From Pseudomonas fluorescens (GTDB lineage: Bacteria; Pseudomonadota; Gammaproteobacteria; Pseudomonadales; Pseudomonadaceae): 64,000 nucleotides of DNA. A program made the translations under genes and the position numbers. Numbering within the stretch: the first letter of the stretch is position 1; each line of letters opens with the position of its first letter. The notes below the pieces were generated by a model. It did not search any database and was not told where the DNA came from. It worked only from the letters and a program-made list of their open reading frames with translations. Below are positions 8,354-17,546 of the stretch, one piece after another. The stretch lies in contig NZ_CP008896.1 in assembly GCF_000730425.1 (NCBI RefSeq), positions 1,054,001 through 1,118,000 of the forward strand, written 5' to 3'.

Positions 8354-8413
8354 CAATGGGGCGGTCAAGAACCTACTGTCACCGATACCAGCCAGCCCTT
8401 TAGCCACCCGCCG

Positions 8414-9358
8414 TTAATCAAGCGCCCTTGCCTTTTGCCGCAGCAAATCAATAAACAGCCCCAACTCCCGGCTCACCGGCTCCCCCTTGCGCAGCAAGAT
8501 GCCAAACGGCGCCAGCGTCACCTCCAGCTCCACTGGCAATTCCACCACCAGGCCCATCTTCAAGTAATCGCGCAGCGCGCTTTCTGAAAGCACCATGATC
8601 GCGTCGGTCAGTTGAATCAGTTGCTGCATGGAATACACGGAGCTGCACTCAATGATGTCCGCCGGCAGTGGCAACGCCAGGCGCTGCAATGCCTCGTCAA
8701 AACCGATGCGTGCCGGGCTGCTTTGCGGTTGCAGGATCCACGGCCAGTCGCTGACCAACTCGGCCAAGGGCAGGCTCGCACGCTGCGCCAGCGGGTGCCC
8801 GGCATGTACCACCACCAGCAAGCGCTCGTTGCCCAGCGGCTCGAAGCCGTAGTGCTCGCTGTCGGTGGCGGCGTTGCGTCGGGCAATGGCCAGGTCGATG
8901 CGCCCTTGCTCCAGCAACTGGATCACCTGGTCGCTGGTGTCGCCCATGATGCGGATGCGCAGTTGCGGGTTGAGGGATTTGATTTGCGCAATCGAGTCCA
9001 TCACCAGGTCCGGCGCGGCGCCCATGATGGTGCCGATTGCCAGGTAGCCATAACCGCCCTGCTGGCGCGCCATCAGGTCTTCGGCGCAGCGGTCCAGGCC
9101 GCTGAGGGCCGACTCGGCAAAACGGATCAGCTCCTTGCCCAGCGCCGTGGGGCGCATGCCACGGGGCAAGCGTTCGAACAGATCACAGGCAAACATATCC
9201 TCGATCTCGCGCAGCATGCGAGTGGCCGCCGGTTGCGACATGTTCAGGGCCTGGGAGGCGCGGTGCAGGTTCTGGCTGGAACTCAAGGCCACCAGCATAT
9301 GCAAATGCTTATAGCGCAGGCGGTTGAACAAGCTGCGGGAGATCAACGGACTACTCAT
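8414..9358 (-). CDS. LysR-family regulator of the rhamnose operon
   Basis: This 314-residue protein has an N-terminal LysR winged helix (RYKHLHMLVALSSSQNLHRA, ALNMSQPAATRMLREIE, LFERLPRGMRPT) and a C-terminal periplasmic-binding-fold effector domain. It is divergent from the rhamnose catabolic operon with a 122-base gap that contains the palindrome TCGCTTGTAAGCGA, so it is very likely the local regulator. The inducer may be L-rhamnose or an intermediate such as rhamnonate. Many rhamnose operons use AraC, DeoR or GntR proteins instead, so a LysR regulator is somewhat unusual. Confidence 0.88.
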   Translation of the reverse strand: MSSPLISRSLFNRLRYKHLHMLVALSSSQNLHRASQALNMSQPAATRMLREIEDMFACDLFERLPRGMRPTALGKELIRFAESALSGLDRCAEDLMARQQGGYGYLAIGTIMGAAPDLVMDSIAQIKSLNPQLRIRIMGDTSDQVIQLLEQGRIDLAIARRNAATDSEHYGFEPLGNERLLVVVHAGHPLAQRASLPLAELVSDWPWILQPQSSPARIGFDEALQRLALPLPADIIECSSVYSMQQLIQLTDAIMVLSESALRDYLKMGLVVELPVELEVTLAPFGILLRKGEPVSRELGLFIDLLRQKARALD

Positions 9359-9389
9359 TTTTATCCTTGTTATCGATACCCTGAGGTTA

Positions 9390-9403
9390 TCGCTTGTAAG
9401 CGA
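9390..9403. promoter_or_regulatory. Candidate LysR operator
   Basis: TCGCTTGTAAGCGA is a perfect 6-2-6 palindrome in the middle of the gap between the LysR gene and the rhamnose operon. It is the only strong dyad there and is placed where it could control both promoters. Confidence 0.5.
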
Positions 9404-9450
9404 GATTCGATTTGTAGCGCATTGCTTGGCCGCCGTACAGTTCGGCCCAT

Positions 9451-9458
9451 AAGAACAA
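9451..9458 (+). promoter_or_regulatory. Hfq/Crc-type AANAANAA motif before the rhamnose MFS gene
   Basis: AAGAACAA fits the AANAANAA catabolite-activity motif bound by Hfq with Crc on Pseudomonas mRNAs. It lies 23-30 bases upstream of the ATG at 9481, just before the ribosome binding site AAAAGGA. Confidence 0.45.
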
Positions 9459-9480
9459 AGCCTGACAAAAGGATTTCGAA

Positions 9481-10776
9481 ATGATCACCCTGCCCGCGCC
9501 CCTGCTTGCAAAGATTTCCTGGCGGCTGCTGCCCTTCCTCCTGCTGATGTACATCATGGCTTTTCTCGACCGCGCCAATGTCGGGTTCGCCAAACAAGCC
9601 TTCCAGGCGGACACCGGTCTGAGCGACGCGGCCTTCGCCTTGGGTGCCGGGGTGTTTTTTGTCGGCTACGCCTTGCTCGAAGTGCCGAGCAACCTGATCC
9701 TGCATCGCGTCGGCGCCCGCCTGTGGATGTGTCGGATTATGGTCAGTTGGGGGCTGGTCTCGGCTGCCATGGTGTTTGCCCATAACGAAACCAGCTTCTA
9801 CATCCTGCGTTTTCTGCTGGGCGTGGCCGAAGCCGGGTTTTTCCCCGGCGTGATCCTCTACCTCACCTATTGGTTTCCCCAAGCCGCACGTGGCAAGGCC
9901 ATGGGCTTTTTCTACTTTGGCGCGCCATTGGCCTTCATCTTTGGCAGCCCCCTGTCGGGCCTGCTCCTGGAAATGGACGGCTTCGCCGGCCTGCACGGCT
10001 GGCAATGGCTGTTTGCTGTGGAAGGCCTGATGGCATCGGCGGTGGGCATCTGGGCCTATGGGTACCTGGACAATCGCCCCGCCGACGCCAAGTGGCTGAG
10101 CCTGGAAGAGCGCCGCCAGATCCAGGACCTGCTGGATGCAGAAGACCGGCACAAAGGCTCCCATGGCCGCAGCCTGCTTGGTGTGCTGTGCCAGCCGTCA
10201 GTGCTGTACCTGTGCGTGGTCTACCTGCTGATCCAGGCCAGTGTCTACGGCGTGGTGTTTTACTTGCCGACCCAGGTCGGCGGCCTGCTCGGCACCAAGG
10301 TCGGCCTGATGGTCGGGCTGGTCTCGGCGATTCCCTGGGTCTGCGCGCTGTTCGCCGCGTGGTGGATTCCCGGTTACGCCGAGCGCAACGGCCAGCGCCG
10401 GCGTACCGCGTCCCTGACTCTGTTGATGGCTGCCGCCGGCATCGCCTGCTCCGTCACCTTCGCCAACCCCTTGCTGGGCATGCTCGCCCTGTGCTTTGCC
10501 GCCTCCGGATTTATCGCGGTGCAGCCGGTGTTCTGGACCTTCCCCTCCAGCTACCTGGCGGGTAGCGCGGCGGCGGCGGGCATTGCCTTGATCAACTCCT
10601 TTGGCGCACTGGGCGGGTTTATCGCACCGGTCCTGAAAAACTGGGCCGAAAGCGCCTTTCACTCCCCGGCCGCCGGCCTCTACCTGCTGTCCGCCACCAC
10701 GGTACTGGCTGCATTGCTGGTGCCGGGTATCTATTCCCCCGGCCGAAAAGCGTCGAACACGCCGGCCACCGTATAA
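9481..10776 (+). CDS. MFS transporter, anion:cation symporter (ACS) family
   Basis: This 431-residue transporter has 12 predicted helices and the ACS-family marks [14 protein letters not shown] after helix 1, [20 protein letters not shown] and [20 protein letters not shown]. Members move organic acids and sugar acids with protons. It opens the rhamnose operon and is followed 16 bases later by rhamnonate dehydratase. Since RhaT is encoded downstream for the free sugar, this carrier may import a rhamnose-derived acid such as L-rhamnonate, but that is inferred from position only. Confidence 0.85.
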   Translation: MITLPAPLLAKISWRLLPFLLLMYIMAFLDRANVGFAKQAFQADTGLSDAAFALGAGVFFVGYALLEVPSNLILHRVGARLWMCRIMVSWGLVSAAMVFAHNETSFYILRFLLGVAEAGFFPGVILYLTYWFPQAARGKAMGFFYFGAPLAFIFGSPLSGLLLEMDGFAGLHGWQWLFAVEGLMASAVGIWAYGYLDNRPADAKWLSLEERRQIQDLLDAEDRHKGSHGRSLLGVLCQPSVLYLCVVYLLIQASVYGVVFYLPTQVGGLLGTKVGLMVGLVSAIPWVCALFAAWWIPGYAERNGQRRRTASLTLLMAAAGIACSVTFANPLLGMLALCFAASGFIAVQPVFWTFPSSYLAGSAAAAGIALINSFGALGGFIAPVLKNWAESAFHSPAAGLYLLSATTVLAALLVPGIYSPGRKASNTPATV

Positions 10777-10792
10777 CTCCAGGAGTCACACC

Positions 10793-11977
10793 ATGGGCAA
10801 CATCACCATCAAACACGTGCGCGCTTTTGTCTTGCGAGGCGGCGGCGCGGATTATCACGACCAGGCCGACGGCCACTGGATCGACGACCACATTTGCACA
10901 CCCATGAGCAAATACCCCGAATACCGCCAGAGCCGTCGCAGCTTCGGAATCAATGTACTGGGCACCCTGGTGGTCGAGATTGAAGCCAGCGACGGCACCG
11001 TCGGGTTTGCCGTGACCACCGGTGGCGAGCCCGCGGCCTATATCGTCGAGAAACACCTGGCGCGCTTCCTTGAAGGTGCCCGCGTGACCGATATCGAAAA
11101 AATCTGGGACCAGATGTACCAGTCCACCCTGTATTACGGGCGCAAGGGTCTGGTGATCAACACCATCTCCGGGGTCGACCTGGCGCTGTGGGACCTGCTC
11201 GGCAAGATCCGCCAGGAACCGGTGCATCAATTGCTCGGCGGTGCGGTACGCGATGAATTGCAGTTCTACGCCACCGGCGCGCGCCCGGACCTGGCGCAGA
11301 AGATGGGTTTTATCGGCGGCAAGATGCCCCTGCACCATGGCCCGGCCGAAGGTGAGGAAGGCCTGCGCAAAAACCTCGAAGCGTTGGCGACCATGCGTGA
11401 ACGGGTCGGCCCGGACTTCTGGCTGATGCTCGATTGCTGGATGAGCCTGGACCTCAACTACGCCACCAGACTGGCGATTGGCGCCCATGAACACGGCTTG
11501 AAATGGATTGAAGAAGCGCTGTCCCCCGACGATTACTGGGGCTACGCGGCCCTGCGCAATAACGTGCCCAAGGGCATGCTGGTCACCACCGGCGAACACG
11601 AAGCCACCCGCTGGGGCTTTCGCATGCTCCTGGAAATGGGCTGCTGCGACATTATCCAGCCGGATGTGGGCTGGTGCGGCGGCCTGACCGAACTGGTGAA
11701 AATCTCCGCCCTGGCCGACGCGCACAACGCCATGGTGGTGCCACATGGTTCGTCGGTCTACAGCTACCACTTCGTCGCCACCCGCCAGAACAGCCCGTTC
11801 GCCGAGTTCCTGATGATGGCACCCAACGCCGATGACGTCGTGCCGATGTTCCACCCGCAACTGCTGGGTGAACCGGTACCGGTCAATGGCCGCATGCGTT
11901 TATCGGTGCTCGACAAGCCGGGCTTCGGCGTGGACCTGAACCCCGATTGCCAGCTGCATCGTCCGTACAACCGCTAA
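10793..11977 (+). CDS. rhmD: L-rhamnonate dehydratase
   Basis: This 394-residue enolase-superfamily enzyme dehydrates L-rhamnonate to 2-keto-3-deoxy-L-rhamnonate. The family-specific N-terminus [19 protein letters not shown] is present, as are the metal-binding positions in [25 protein letters not shown] and [12 protein letters not shown] and the catalytic His in [13 protein letters not shown]. It is close to full length compared with the E. coli enzyme. The ribosome binding site CAGGAG precedes ATG 10793. It is the third step of the non-phosphorylating rhamnose pathway. Confidence 0.94.
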   Translation: MGNITIKHVRAFVLRGGGADYHDQADGHWIDDHICTPMSKYPEYRQSRRSFGINVLGTLVVEIEASDGTVGFAVTTGGEPAAYIVEKHLARFLEGARVTDIEKIWDQMYQSTLYYGRKGLVINTISGVDLALWDLLGKIRQEPVHQLLGGAVRDELQFYATGARPDLAQKMGFIGGKMPLHHGPAEGEEGLRKNLEALATMRERVGPDFWLMLDCWMSLDLNYATRLAIGAHEHGLKWIEEALSPDDYWGYAALRNNVPKGMLVTTGEHEATRWGFRMLLEMGCCDIIQPDVGWCGGLTELVKISALADAHNAMVVPHGSSVYSYHFVATRQNSPFAEFLMMAPNADDVVPMFHPQLLGEPVPVNGRMRLSVLDKPGFGVDLNPDCQLHRPYNR

Positions 11978-11988
11978 GGAACCTCGCC

Positions 11989-12789
11989 ATGAAAATGCCT
12001 CATAACGCGTTCAAGGCCGGCCTGCACCAGGACGCCTGTCAATATGGGATCTGGGCCGGATTTGCCACTGGCTACGGCGCGGAAATCGTCGCCAGCACCG
12101 GTTACGACTGGATGCTGATCGACGGCGAGCATGCGCCCAATAGCGTGCCCAGTGTGCTCAACCAATTGCAGGCGGTGGCGCCCTATAACACCGCGCCCGT
12201 GGTGCGCGCAGTCAGCGGCGATGCCAACCTGATCAAGCAACTGCTGGATATCGGCGCACAGACCCTGATGATTCCCATGGTCGAAACCGCCGAGCAGGCC
12301 CAGGCCCTGGTGCGCGCCATGCGCTATCCGCCCCACGGTATCCGTGGCGTGGGTGGCGGCCTGACCCGCGCCACGCGCTGGGATGGCGTGGACAACTACC
12401 TCACCACCGCCCACCAGCAACTGTGCCTGATCGTGCAGGTGGAATCGCGCCTGGGCGTGGAAAACGTCGAGGCCATTGCCGCCGTCGAAGGGGTGGATGC
12501 CGTGTTTATCGGCCCCGCCGACCTGTCCATCGGCCTCGGCCATGCGGGCAACCCCGGCCACCCCGACGTGCAGGCGCGCATCCAGCACGCGGTCAACGCC
12601 ACCCTGGCGGCGGGCAAGGCCTGCGGCATCCTCGCGCCCAATGAGCAAGACGCACGCCGTTACCAGGCCTGGGGCTGCCACTTCATTGCAGTGGCGATCG
12701 ATATCAGCCTGCTGCGCCAGAGCGCCCTGAGCACCCTCGCCCGCTACCGCCCTGCCGCCGACGCAAAAGCGCCGTCGCACACCTACTGA
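11989..12789 (+). CDS. rhmA: 2-keto-3-deoxy-L-rhamnonate aldolase
   Basis: This 266-residue class II aldolase of the HpcH/HpaI family splits 2-keto-3-deoxy-L-rhamnonate into pyruvate and L-lactaldehyde. Visible marks are the motif DWMLIDGEHAPN, the ring of conserved residues in ALVRAMRYPPHGIRGVGGG and the metal ligands in LIVQVESRLGVENVEAI and AVFIGPADLSIGLG. The start at 11989 (MKMPHNAFKAGL) follows AAGGA by eight bases; an earlier in-frame ATG at 11947 lies inside the dehydratase gene and is not used. Confidence 0.92.
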   Translation: MKMPHNAFKAGLHQDACQYGIWAGFATGYGAEIVASTGYDWMLIDGEHAPNSVPSVLNQLQAVAPYNTAPVVRAVSGDANLIKQLLDIGAQTLMIPMVETAEQAQALVRAMRYPPHGIRGVGGGLTRATRWDGVDNYLTTAHQQLCLIVQVESRLGVENVEAIAAVEGVDAVFIGPADLSIGLGHAGNPGHPDVQARIQHAVNATLAAGKACGILAPNEQDARRYQAWGCHFIAVAIDISLLRQSALSTLARYRPAADAKAPSHTY

Positions 12790-12799
12790 GGTACCTGCC

Positions 12800-14233
12800 A
12801 TGCCGTCCGTTCCCGTCTACCAGAACTTTATCAACGGTCGCTTTACCGCCAGCAGCGCCCACCTCGACGTATTCAACCCGGCCACCGGCGCGCTGCTGTC
12901 CAAGGTACCGGCCGCCACCGCCGAGGATGTCGATCAGGCCCTGGCCGCCGCCCGTACCGCGCAACCGGGCTGGGCACGCAAACCGGCGATCGAACGCGCC
13001 GGGCACTTGCGCCGGATTGCCGCCAAGCTGCGGGAAAACGTCGCCCACCTGGCCCGCACCATCACCCTGGAACAGGGCAAGATCAGTAGCCTGGCCGAGG
13101 TCGAAGTCAACTTCACCGCCGACTACCTCGACTACATGGCCGAATGGGCACGCCGTATCGAAGGCGAGATCATCACCAGCGACCGGCCCGACGAAAACAT
13201 CTTCCTGTTCCGCAAGCCCCTGGGCGTGGTGGCGGGGATCCTGCCGTGGAACTTCCCGTTCTTCCTCATCGCTCGCAAAATGGCCCCTGCGCTGTTGACC
13301 GGCAATACCCTCGTGATCAAGCCCAGCGAAGAAACCCCGAACAACTGCTTTGAATTCGCGCGGCTGGTGGCCGAGACGGACCTGCCGGCGGGGGTGTTCA
13401 ACGTGGTTTGTGGCGACGGCCAGGTCGGCGGCGCCCTCACGGCCCACAAGGGCGTGGACATGATCAGCTTCACCGGCAGCGTCGCCACCGGTGCGCGGAT
13501 CATGACGGCGGCGGCACCGAACATCACCAAGCTCAACCTGGAGCTGGGCGGCAAGGCGCCGGCAATTGTCCTGGCCGATGCCGACCTGGATCTGGCGGTC
13601 AAGGCCATCCGTGATTCGCGGATCATCAACAGCGGCCAAGTGTGCAACTGCGTCGAACGGGTGTATGTGCAACGCAGCATTGCCGACCCGTTTATCGAGC
13701 GCATCAGCGCGGCGATGGCTGCCACCCGTTACGGCGACCCGCTGGCGCAGGCCGATGTGGAAATGGGCCCGCTGATCAACCGCCAGGGTCTGGACAGCGT
13801 CAACCGCAAGGTCCGCACCGCCCTCGCCCAAGGTGCAACCCTGGTCACTGGCGGGCAGATCGCTGACCTCGGCGCCGGTTTTCACTTCCAGCCCACGGTA
13901 CTGGCTGGTGGCCGCGCCGACATGGCTATCATGCGCGAGGAAATCTTCGGCCCGGTCCTCCCGATCCAGATAGTCGACGACCTCGACGAAGCCATCGCCC
14001 TGGCCAATGACTGCGACTATGGCCTGACCTCATCGATCTACACCCGCGACCTGGGCAAGGCCATGCAGGCGGTACGCGCGCTCGACTTTGGCGAGACCTA
14101 CGTCAACCGCGAGAACTTCGAGGCGATGCAGGGCTTCCATGCCGGCGTGCGCAAGTCCGGGATCGGCGGCGCCGATGGCAAGCACGGCCTGTACGAGTAC
14201 ACCCATACCCATGTGGTGTATCTGCAAAGTTGA
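12800..14233 (+). CDS. aldA: Lactaldehyde dehydrogenase, AldA type
   Basis: This 477-residue NAD-dependent aldehyde dehydrogenase would oxidise L-lactaldehyde from the aldolase step to L-lactate. It carries GILPWNFPFFLIARK, the general-base Glu in KLNLELGGKAPAIV, and the AldA-type active site INSGQVCNCVERVYV with the catalytic Cys, followed by EEIFGPVLPI. The double-Cys active-site motif is typical of AldA and glycolaldehyde/lactaldehyde dehydrogenases. It begins 10 bases after the aldolase stop. Confidence 0.91.
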   Translation: MPSVPVYQNFINGRFTASSAHLDVFNPATGALLSKVPAATAEDVDQALAAARTAQPGWARKPAIERAGHLRRIAAKLRENVAHLARTITLEQGKISSLAEVEVNFTADYLDYMAEWARRIEGEIITSDRPDENIFLFRKPLGVVAGILPWNFPFFLIARKMAPALLTGNTLVIKPSEETPNNCFEFARLVAETDLPAGVFNVVCGDGQVGGALTAHKGVDMISFTGSVATGARIMTAAAPNITKLNLELGGKAPAIVLADADLDLAVKAIRDSRIINSGQVCNCVERVYVQRSIADPFIERISAAMAATRYGDPLAQADVEMGPLINRQGLDSVNRKVRTALAQGATLVTGGQIADLGAGFHFQPTVLAGGRADMAIMREEIFGPVLPIQIVDDLDEAIALANDCDYGLTSSIYTRDLGKAMQAVRALDFGETYVNRENFEAMQGFHAGVRKSGIGGADGKHGLYEYTHTHVVYLQS

Positions 14234-14301
14234 GGTGATCCAACGGGCGCCGGCACACCAGTACCGGCCCGCACAACAACCCTTCCAACAAGGATTGCGC
14301 A

Positions 14302-15186
14302 ATGAGCCTTGCCAACCTCTACAACGGCCCGATCATCGACAGCCACTTGCACCTGTTCGACCCACGTCGCCCCCAGGGCATCCCGTGGCCCGAGCCAGGC
14401 AACCGCCTATATGCCGCGCACTTGCCCGAGGATTACTGGGCGCTGGCGACCGAGCACCAAGTGATCGGTGCAATTGCCGTGGAAGCCAGCCCGTGGCGCG
14501 ACGACAACCGTTGGTTGCTGCAGACCCTGGGCAGCGATCCACGGATGCTTGGCTTTGTCGGCAATCTCGACCCGCTGCACCCGCAGTTTGCCCTCGACCT
14601 TGCAGCACTCGCCTACGAACCGCTGTTCCTTGGCTTGCGCTACGGCAACCTGTGGGAGCGTGATTTGCTGGTGGACCAAACGCGTCCCGGGTTTATCGAC
14701 AGCCTGCGCCAACTCCTCGATTGCGGCCGTTGCCTGGACAGCGCCAATCCCGACCCGCGGCTGGTCAAGGGCCTTCTGCACCTGAGCGATGCCCTGCCGG
14801 AGCTGCGCATCATCGTCGATCACCTGCCCAACGCCCACGTCCCTGCGGGCCAGGAAGCGGCCTATCACGCCGACCTGTTGCGCTTGGCTGAACGGCCCAA
14901 CGTGTTTGCCAAACTAGCGGAGATCCCACAGCACGGCCCCAACGGCCTGATCATCGACACAGCGTTCTACAACGATCGCCTGGCGGTGCTGTGGGAGGCC
15001 TTTGGTGAAGACCGCTGCTTCTTTGGCAGCGACTGGCCCAACAGCGATCACCTCGCCGATTTCGCCGGCACCCTGGGCCTGGTCAAACGCTGCCTGGCGG
15101 ATCGGCCACAGGCCGTCCAGGAAAAATTCTTCCTGCACAACGCCGTGCGCATCTACAGCCCGACCCTGCCCCCCGGAGGCCTGTGA
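14302..15186 (+). CDS. L-rhamnono-1,4-lactonase (amidohydrolase family)
   Basis: This 294-residue TIM-barrel metal hydrolase of the amidohydrolase-2 type has the N-terminal HxH motif in IIDSHLHLFDPRRPQG, the strand residues IIVDHLPNAH and the late metal Asp in RCFFGSDWPNSDHL. By pathway position it hydrolyses L-rhamnono-gamma-lactone to L-rhamnonate, the second step. Related enzymes act on L-fucono- and galactarolactones, so the exact substrate comes from context. The 68-base gap before it holds no obvious promoter. Confidence 0.86.
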   Translation: MSLANLYNGPIIDSHLHLFDPRRPQGIPWPEPGNRLYAAHLPEDYWALATEHQVIGAIAVEASPWRDDNRWLLQTLGSDPRMLGFVGNLDPLHPQFALDLAALAYEPLFLGLRYGNLWERDLLVDQTRPGFIDSLRQLLDCGRCLDSANPDPRLVKGLLHLSDALPELRIIVDHLPNAHVPAGQEAAYHADLLRLAERPNVFAKLAEIPQHGPNGLIIDTAFYNDRLAVLWEAFGEDRCFFGSDWPNSDHLADFAGTLGLVKRCLADRPQAVQEKFFLHNAVRIYSPTLPPGGL

Positions 15187-15500
15187 TGCAGACCCGTGCC
15201 TTTCGTATGAACCTCAACCCTGGCATGGCCGCCGAATACCGCCTGCGCCATGAGCAGATCTGGCCGGAACTGGCCCTTCGCGATGCTGGCGTGGTGGACT
15301 ACCGGATTTTCCTCGACGAGCCCACCCACGCGCTGTTCGCCGTACTGACCCATCACGACGAGCACGGCCTGGATGCCCTGCCCGGTACCCCATTGATGCA
15401 ACGCTGGTGGCACTACATGCACGACATCATGCCCAGCCATGCGGACCATTCGCCGGTCAGCGTGAACCTTGAGCCGATGTTCTGCCTCGCGCCTGGCTGA
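15186..15500 (+). CDS. rhaM: L-rhamnose mutarotase
   Basis: This 104-residue protein has the same length as E. coli RhaM and interconverts the alpha and beta anomers of L-rhamnose. The dimeric ferredoxin-like fold is marked by FRMNLNPGMAAEYRLRHEQI, DYRIFLDEPTHALFAVL and the active-site segment WWHYMHDIMPSH. The start at 15186 overlaps the lactonase stop (TGATG) and has GGAGG six bases upstream. It delivers the anomer used by the dehydrogenase. Confidence 0.94.
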   Translation: MQTRAFRMNLNPGMAAEYRLRHEQIWPELALRDAGVVDYRIFLDEPTHALFAVLTHHDEHGLDALPGTPLMQRWWHYMHDIMPSHADHSPVSVNLEPMFCLAPG

Positions 15501-15518
15501 GCCATTGCCCCTCATCAC

Positions 15519-15526
15519 AACAATAA
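15519..15526 (+). promoter_or_regulatory. Hfq/Crc-type AANAANAA motif before rhaT
   Basis: AACAATAA lies directly upstream of the AAAAGGA ribosome binding site of rhaT, whose GTG start is at 15542. It matches the catabolite-repression motif exactly and would make rhamnose uptake sensitive to preferred carbon sources. Confidence 0.55.
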
Positions 15527-15541
15527 AAAGGATTCGGACAC

Positions 15542-16600
15542 GTGGAAATCATTCTCCTCGGTGTGATTCTGCATTTCATCGGCGGCTTCGCCTCCGGCAG
15601 TTTTTACATCCCCTACAAAAAAGTCAGTGGCTGGGCCTGGGAAAGCTACTGGATCGTCGGCGGCCTGGTGTCGTGGCTGATCGTGCCGCTGATTGCCGCG
15701 CAATTGACCGTGCCCGGCTGGGTCGAGATCCTGCGCAACGCCGACACCGGCACCCTGCTGTGGACCTACCTGTTCGGCGTGCTGTGGGGCATTGGCGGTC
15801 TGACGTTCGGCCTGACCATGCGTTACCTGGGGCTGTCTTTGGGCATGTCGCTGATCATGGGCCTGACCTCGGCCCTGGGCGCCTTGATGCCAGCCGTGTA
15901 CCGCGACCTGTTCACCCACGAGACAGAGGGCACCCTGACCTCGATGCTGGCATCACAGGGCGGGCATTGGGTGCTGTGGGGCGTCGCGGTGTCGCTGATC
16001 GGCATCGCGGTGTGCGGCAAGGCCGGGTTGATCAAGGAGCGGGAAGTCTCCCAGGCGGTGAAGTTCGCCAGCGTGAGCGAGTTCGCCTTGGGCAAGGGCA
16101 TGTTGGTGGCGCTGATTTCCGGAGTATTGAGCGCCTGCTTCAGCTACGGCATTTCCGCTGGGCGCCCACTGGCCGCCGCCGCGGTGGAACATGGCGCCAA
16201 CAGTCTGTTCCAGAACAACGTGACGTTCATGGTGATCATGTGGGGTGGCCTGACCACCAATGGCATCTGGTGCCTGTGGCTGAACTGGCGCAACCGCACG
16301 TTCCACAACTACACCGACCGCAGCACCCCGCTCTTGCGCAACTACCTACTGGTGGCGTGCGCCGGGACGCTGTGGTTCCTGCAATTCTTTTTCTACGGCA
16401 TGGGCGAAAGCCGCCTGCAGAACGACGCCAGTTCGTGGGTGTTGCATATGTCCTTCATCATTATTGTGTCCAATTGCTGGGGCCTGTATTTGCGCGAATG
16501 GCACGGTACCAGCGTGGCGAACAAGGGCGTGCTGGTGGCCGGGATCGCGGTGATCCTCAGCGCCATTGCCATGGTTGGCTACGGTAATTACCTCGGCTGA
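15542..16600 (+). CDS. rhaT: L-rhamnose/proton symporter RhaT
   Basis: This 352-residue inner-membrane protein has ten predicted helices of the drug/metabolite transporter fold and the RhaT-specific start LGVILHFIGGFASGSFYIPYK, then FGVLWGIGGLTFGLTMRYLG, LGMSLIMGLTSALG and the late segment NDASSWVLHMSFIIIVSN. It imports L-rhamnose. The start codon is GTG with AAAAGGA upstream. It is placed between the mutarotase and the dehydrogenase, so uptake and first steps are coexpressed. Confidence 0.94.
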   Translation: MEIILLGVILHFIGGFASGSFYIPYKKVSGWAWESYWIVGGLVSWLIVPLIAAQLTVPGWVEILRNADTGTLLWTYLFGVLWGIGGLTFGLTMRYLGLSLGMSLIMGLTSALGALMPAVYRDLFTHETEGTLTSMLASQGGHWVLWGVAVSLIGIAVCGKAGLIKEREVSQAVKFASVSEFALGKGMLVALISGVLSACFSYGISAGRPLAAAAVEHGANSLFQNNVTFMVIMWGGLTTNGIWCLWLNWRNRTFHNYTDRSTPLLRNYLLVACAGTLWFLQFFFYGMGESRLQNDASSWVLHMSFIIIVSNCWGLYLREWHGTSVANKGVLVAGIAVILSAIAMVGYGNYLG

Positions 16601-16629
16601 GGCCGGTTATTTTCTCCAGGAGATTCCCC

Positions 16630-17400
16630 ATGTTGCTAGCAGACAAAACCGTGATCATCACCGGCGCCTCCCGTGGTATCGGCCGCGCCGCCGCCCGCGA
16701 ATGCGCGCGCCAGGGTGCCCGTGTGGTGATCGGCCATAGTGGCAGCGCACAAGGCACACAGGCTGCGCTGTCGTTGATCGAGGACATCAAGGCATTCGGC
16801 GGCCAGGCCGTTGAAGTGGGCGGCGATGCCGCCGACCCGGATACCGGCGACAAGCTGGTGGCCGGCGCAGTCGAGGCTTTCGGCAGTGTTGATGTATTCG
16901 TCAACAACGCCGGCATCTGCCCTTTCCATTCGTTCCTCGACATGCCGCGCGAGGTGTACCTGAAGACAGTCAATACCAACCTCAACGGCGCCTACTTCGC
17001 CGTACAGGCAGCGGCCAACCAGATGAAGAACCAGGGCCGCGGCGGCGCGATCATTGCCGTCAGTTCCATCAGCGCCCTGGTGGGCGGCGGCATGCAGACC
17101 CACTACACCCCGACCAAGGCCGGTCTGCATTCGTTGATGCAATCCTGCGCCATCGCCCTGGGGCCGTATGGCATCCGCTGCAACTCGGTACTGCCGGGCA
17201 CCATCGCCACCGACATCAACAAGGAAGACCTGGCTGACGAGGAAAAACTCGCCTACATGACCTCGCGCACACCCCTGGGCCGCCTGGGCGAACCGGACGA
17301 CGTCGCCGGGCCGATCGTATTTCTTGCCTCAGACATGGCGCGCTATGTGACCGGCGCGTCGTTGCTGGTGGATGGCGGGTTGTTCGTCAACTTGCAGTAG
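16630..17400 (+). CDS. L-rhamnose 1-dehydrogenase (short-chain dehydrogenase)
   Basis: This 256-residue SDR oxidises L-rhamnose to L-rhamnono-lactone, the first step of the pathway. It has the cofactor loop ITGASRGIGRAAAREC, the NNAGI motif, catalytic Ser in AVSSISALVGG and the YTPTK form of the YxxxK motif, then LPGTIATDINKEDL. SDR substrate specificity cannot be read from motifs; the assignment rests on its place at the end of an otherwise complete rhamnose operon. A GGAG ribosome binding site lies upstream. A REP follows the gene. Confidence 0.88.
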   Translation: MLLADKTVIITGASRGIGRAAARECARQGARVVIGHSGSAQGTQAALSLIEDIKAFGGQAVEVGGDAADPDTGDKLVAGAVEAFGSVDVFVNNAGICPFHSFLDMPREVYLKTVNTNLNGAYFAVQAAANQMKNQGRGGAIIAVSSISALVGGGMQTHYTPTKAGLHSLMQSCAIALGPYGIRCNSVLPGTIATDINKEDLADEEKLAYMTSRTPLGRLGEPDDVAGPIVFLASDMARYVTGASLLVDGGLFVNLQ

Positions 17401-17458
17401 CCCTCCCCCCGACACCACATACCCAATGCAGGAGCCGCAACGCGAAGCGGCATGCCCC

Positions 17459-17521
17459 TGTAGGAGCTGGCTTGCCAGCGATGACGCCAGCAAGCACGCC
17501 TCTGAGTGTTGTCATCGCTAA
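17459..17521. repeat. REP element
   Basis: TGTAGGAGCTGGCTTGCCAG, followed by a diverged second unit (TTGTCATCGCTAACG), lies between the convergent rhamnose operon and the sigma-54 activator gene. Confidence 0.75.
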
Positions 17522-17546
17522 CGACCATCGCCTGCAAGGGCTTGCC

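Noticed and set aside
11947..11988. Earlier start for the rhamnonate aldolase
   Set aside because: The extra 14 codons lie inside the dehydratase gene and lack a ribosome binding site; ATG 11989 has AAGGA.
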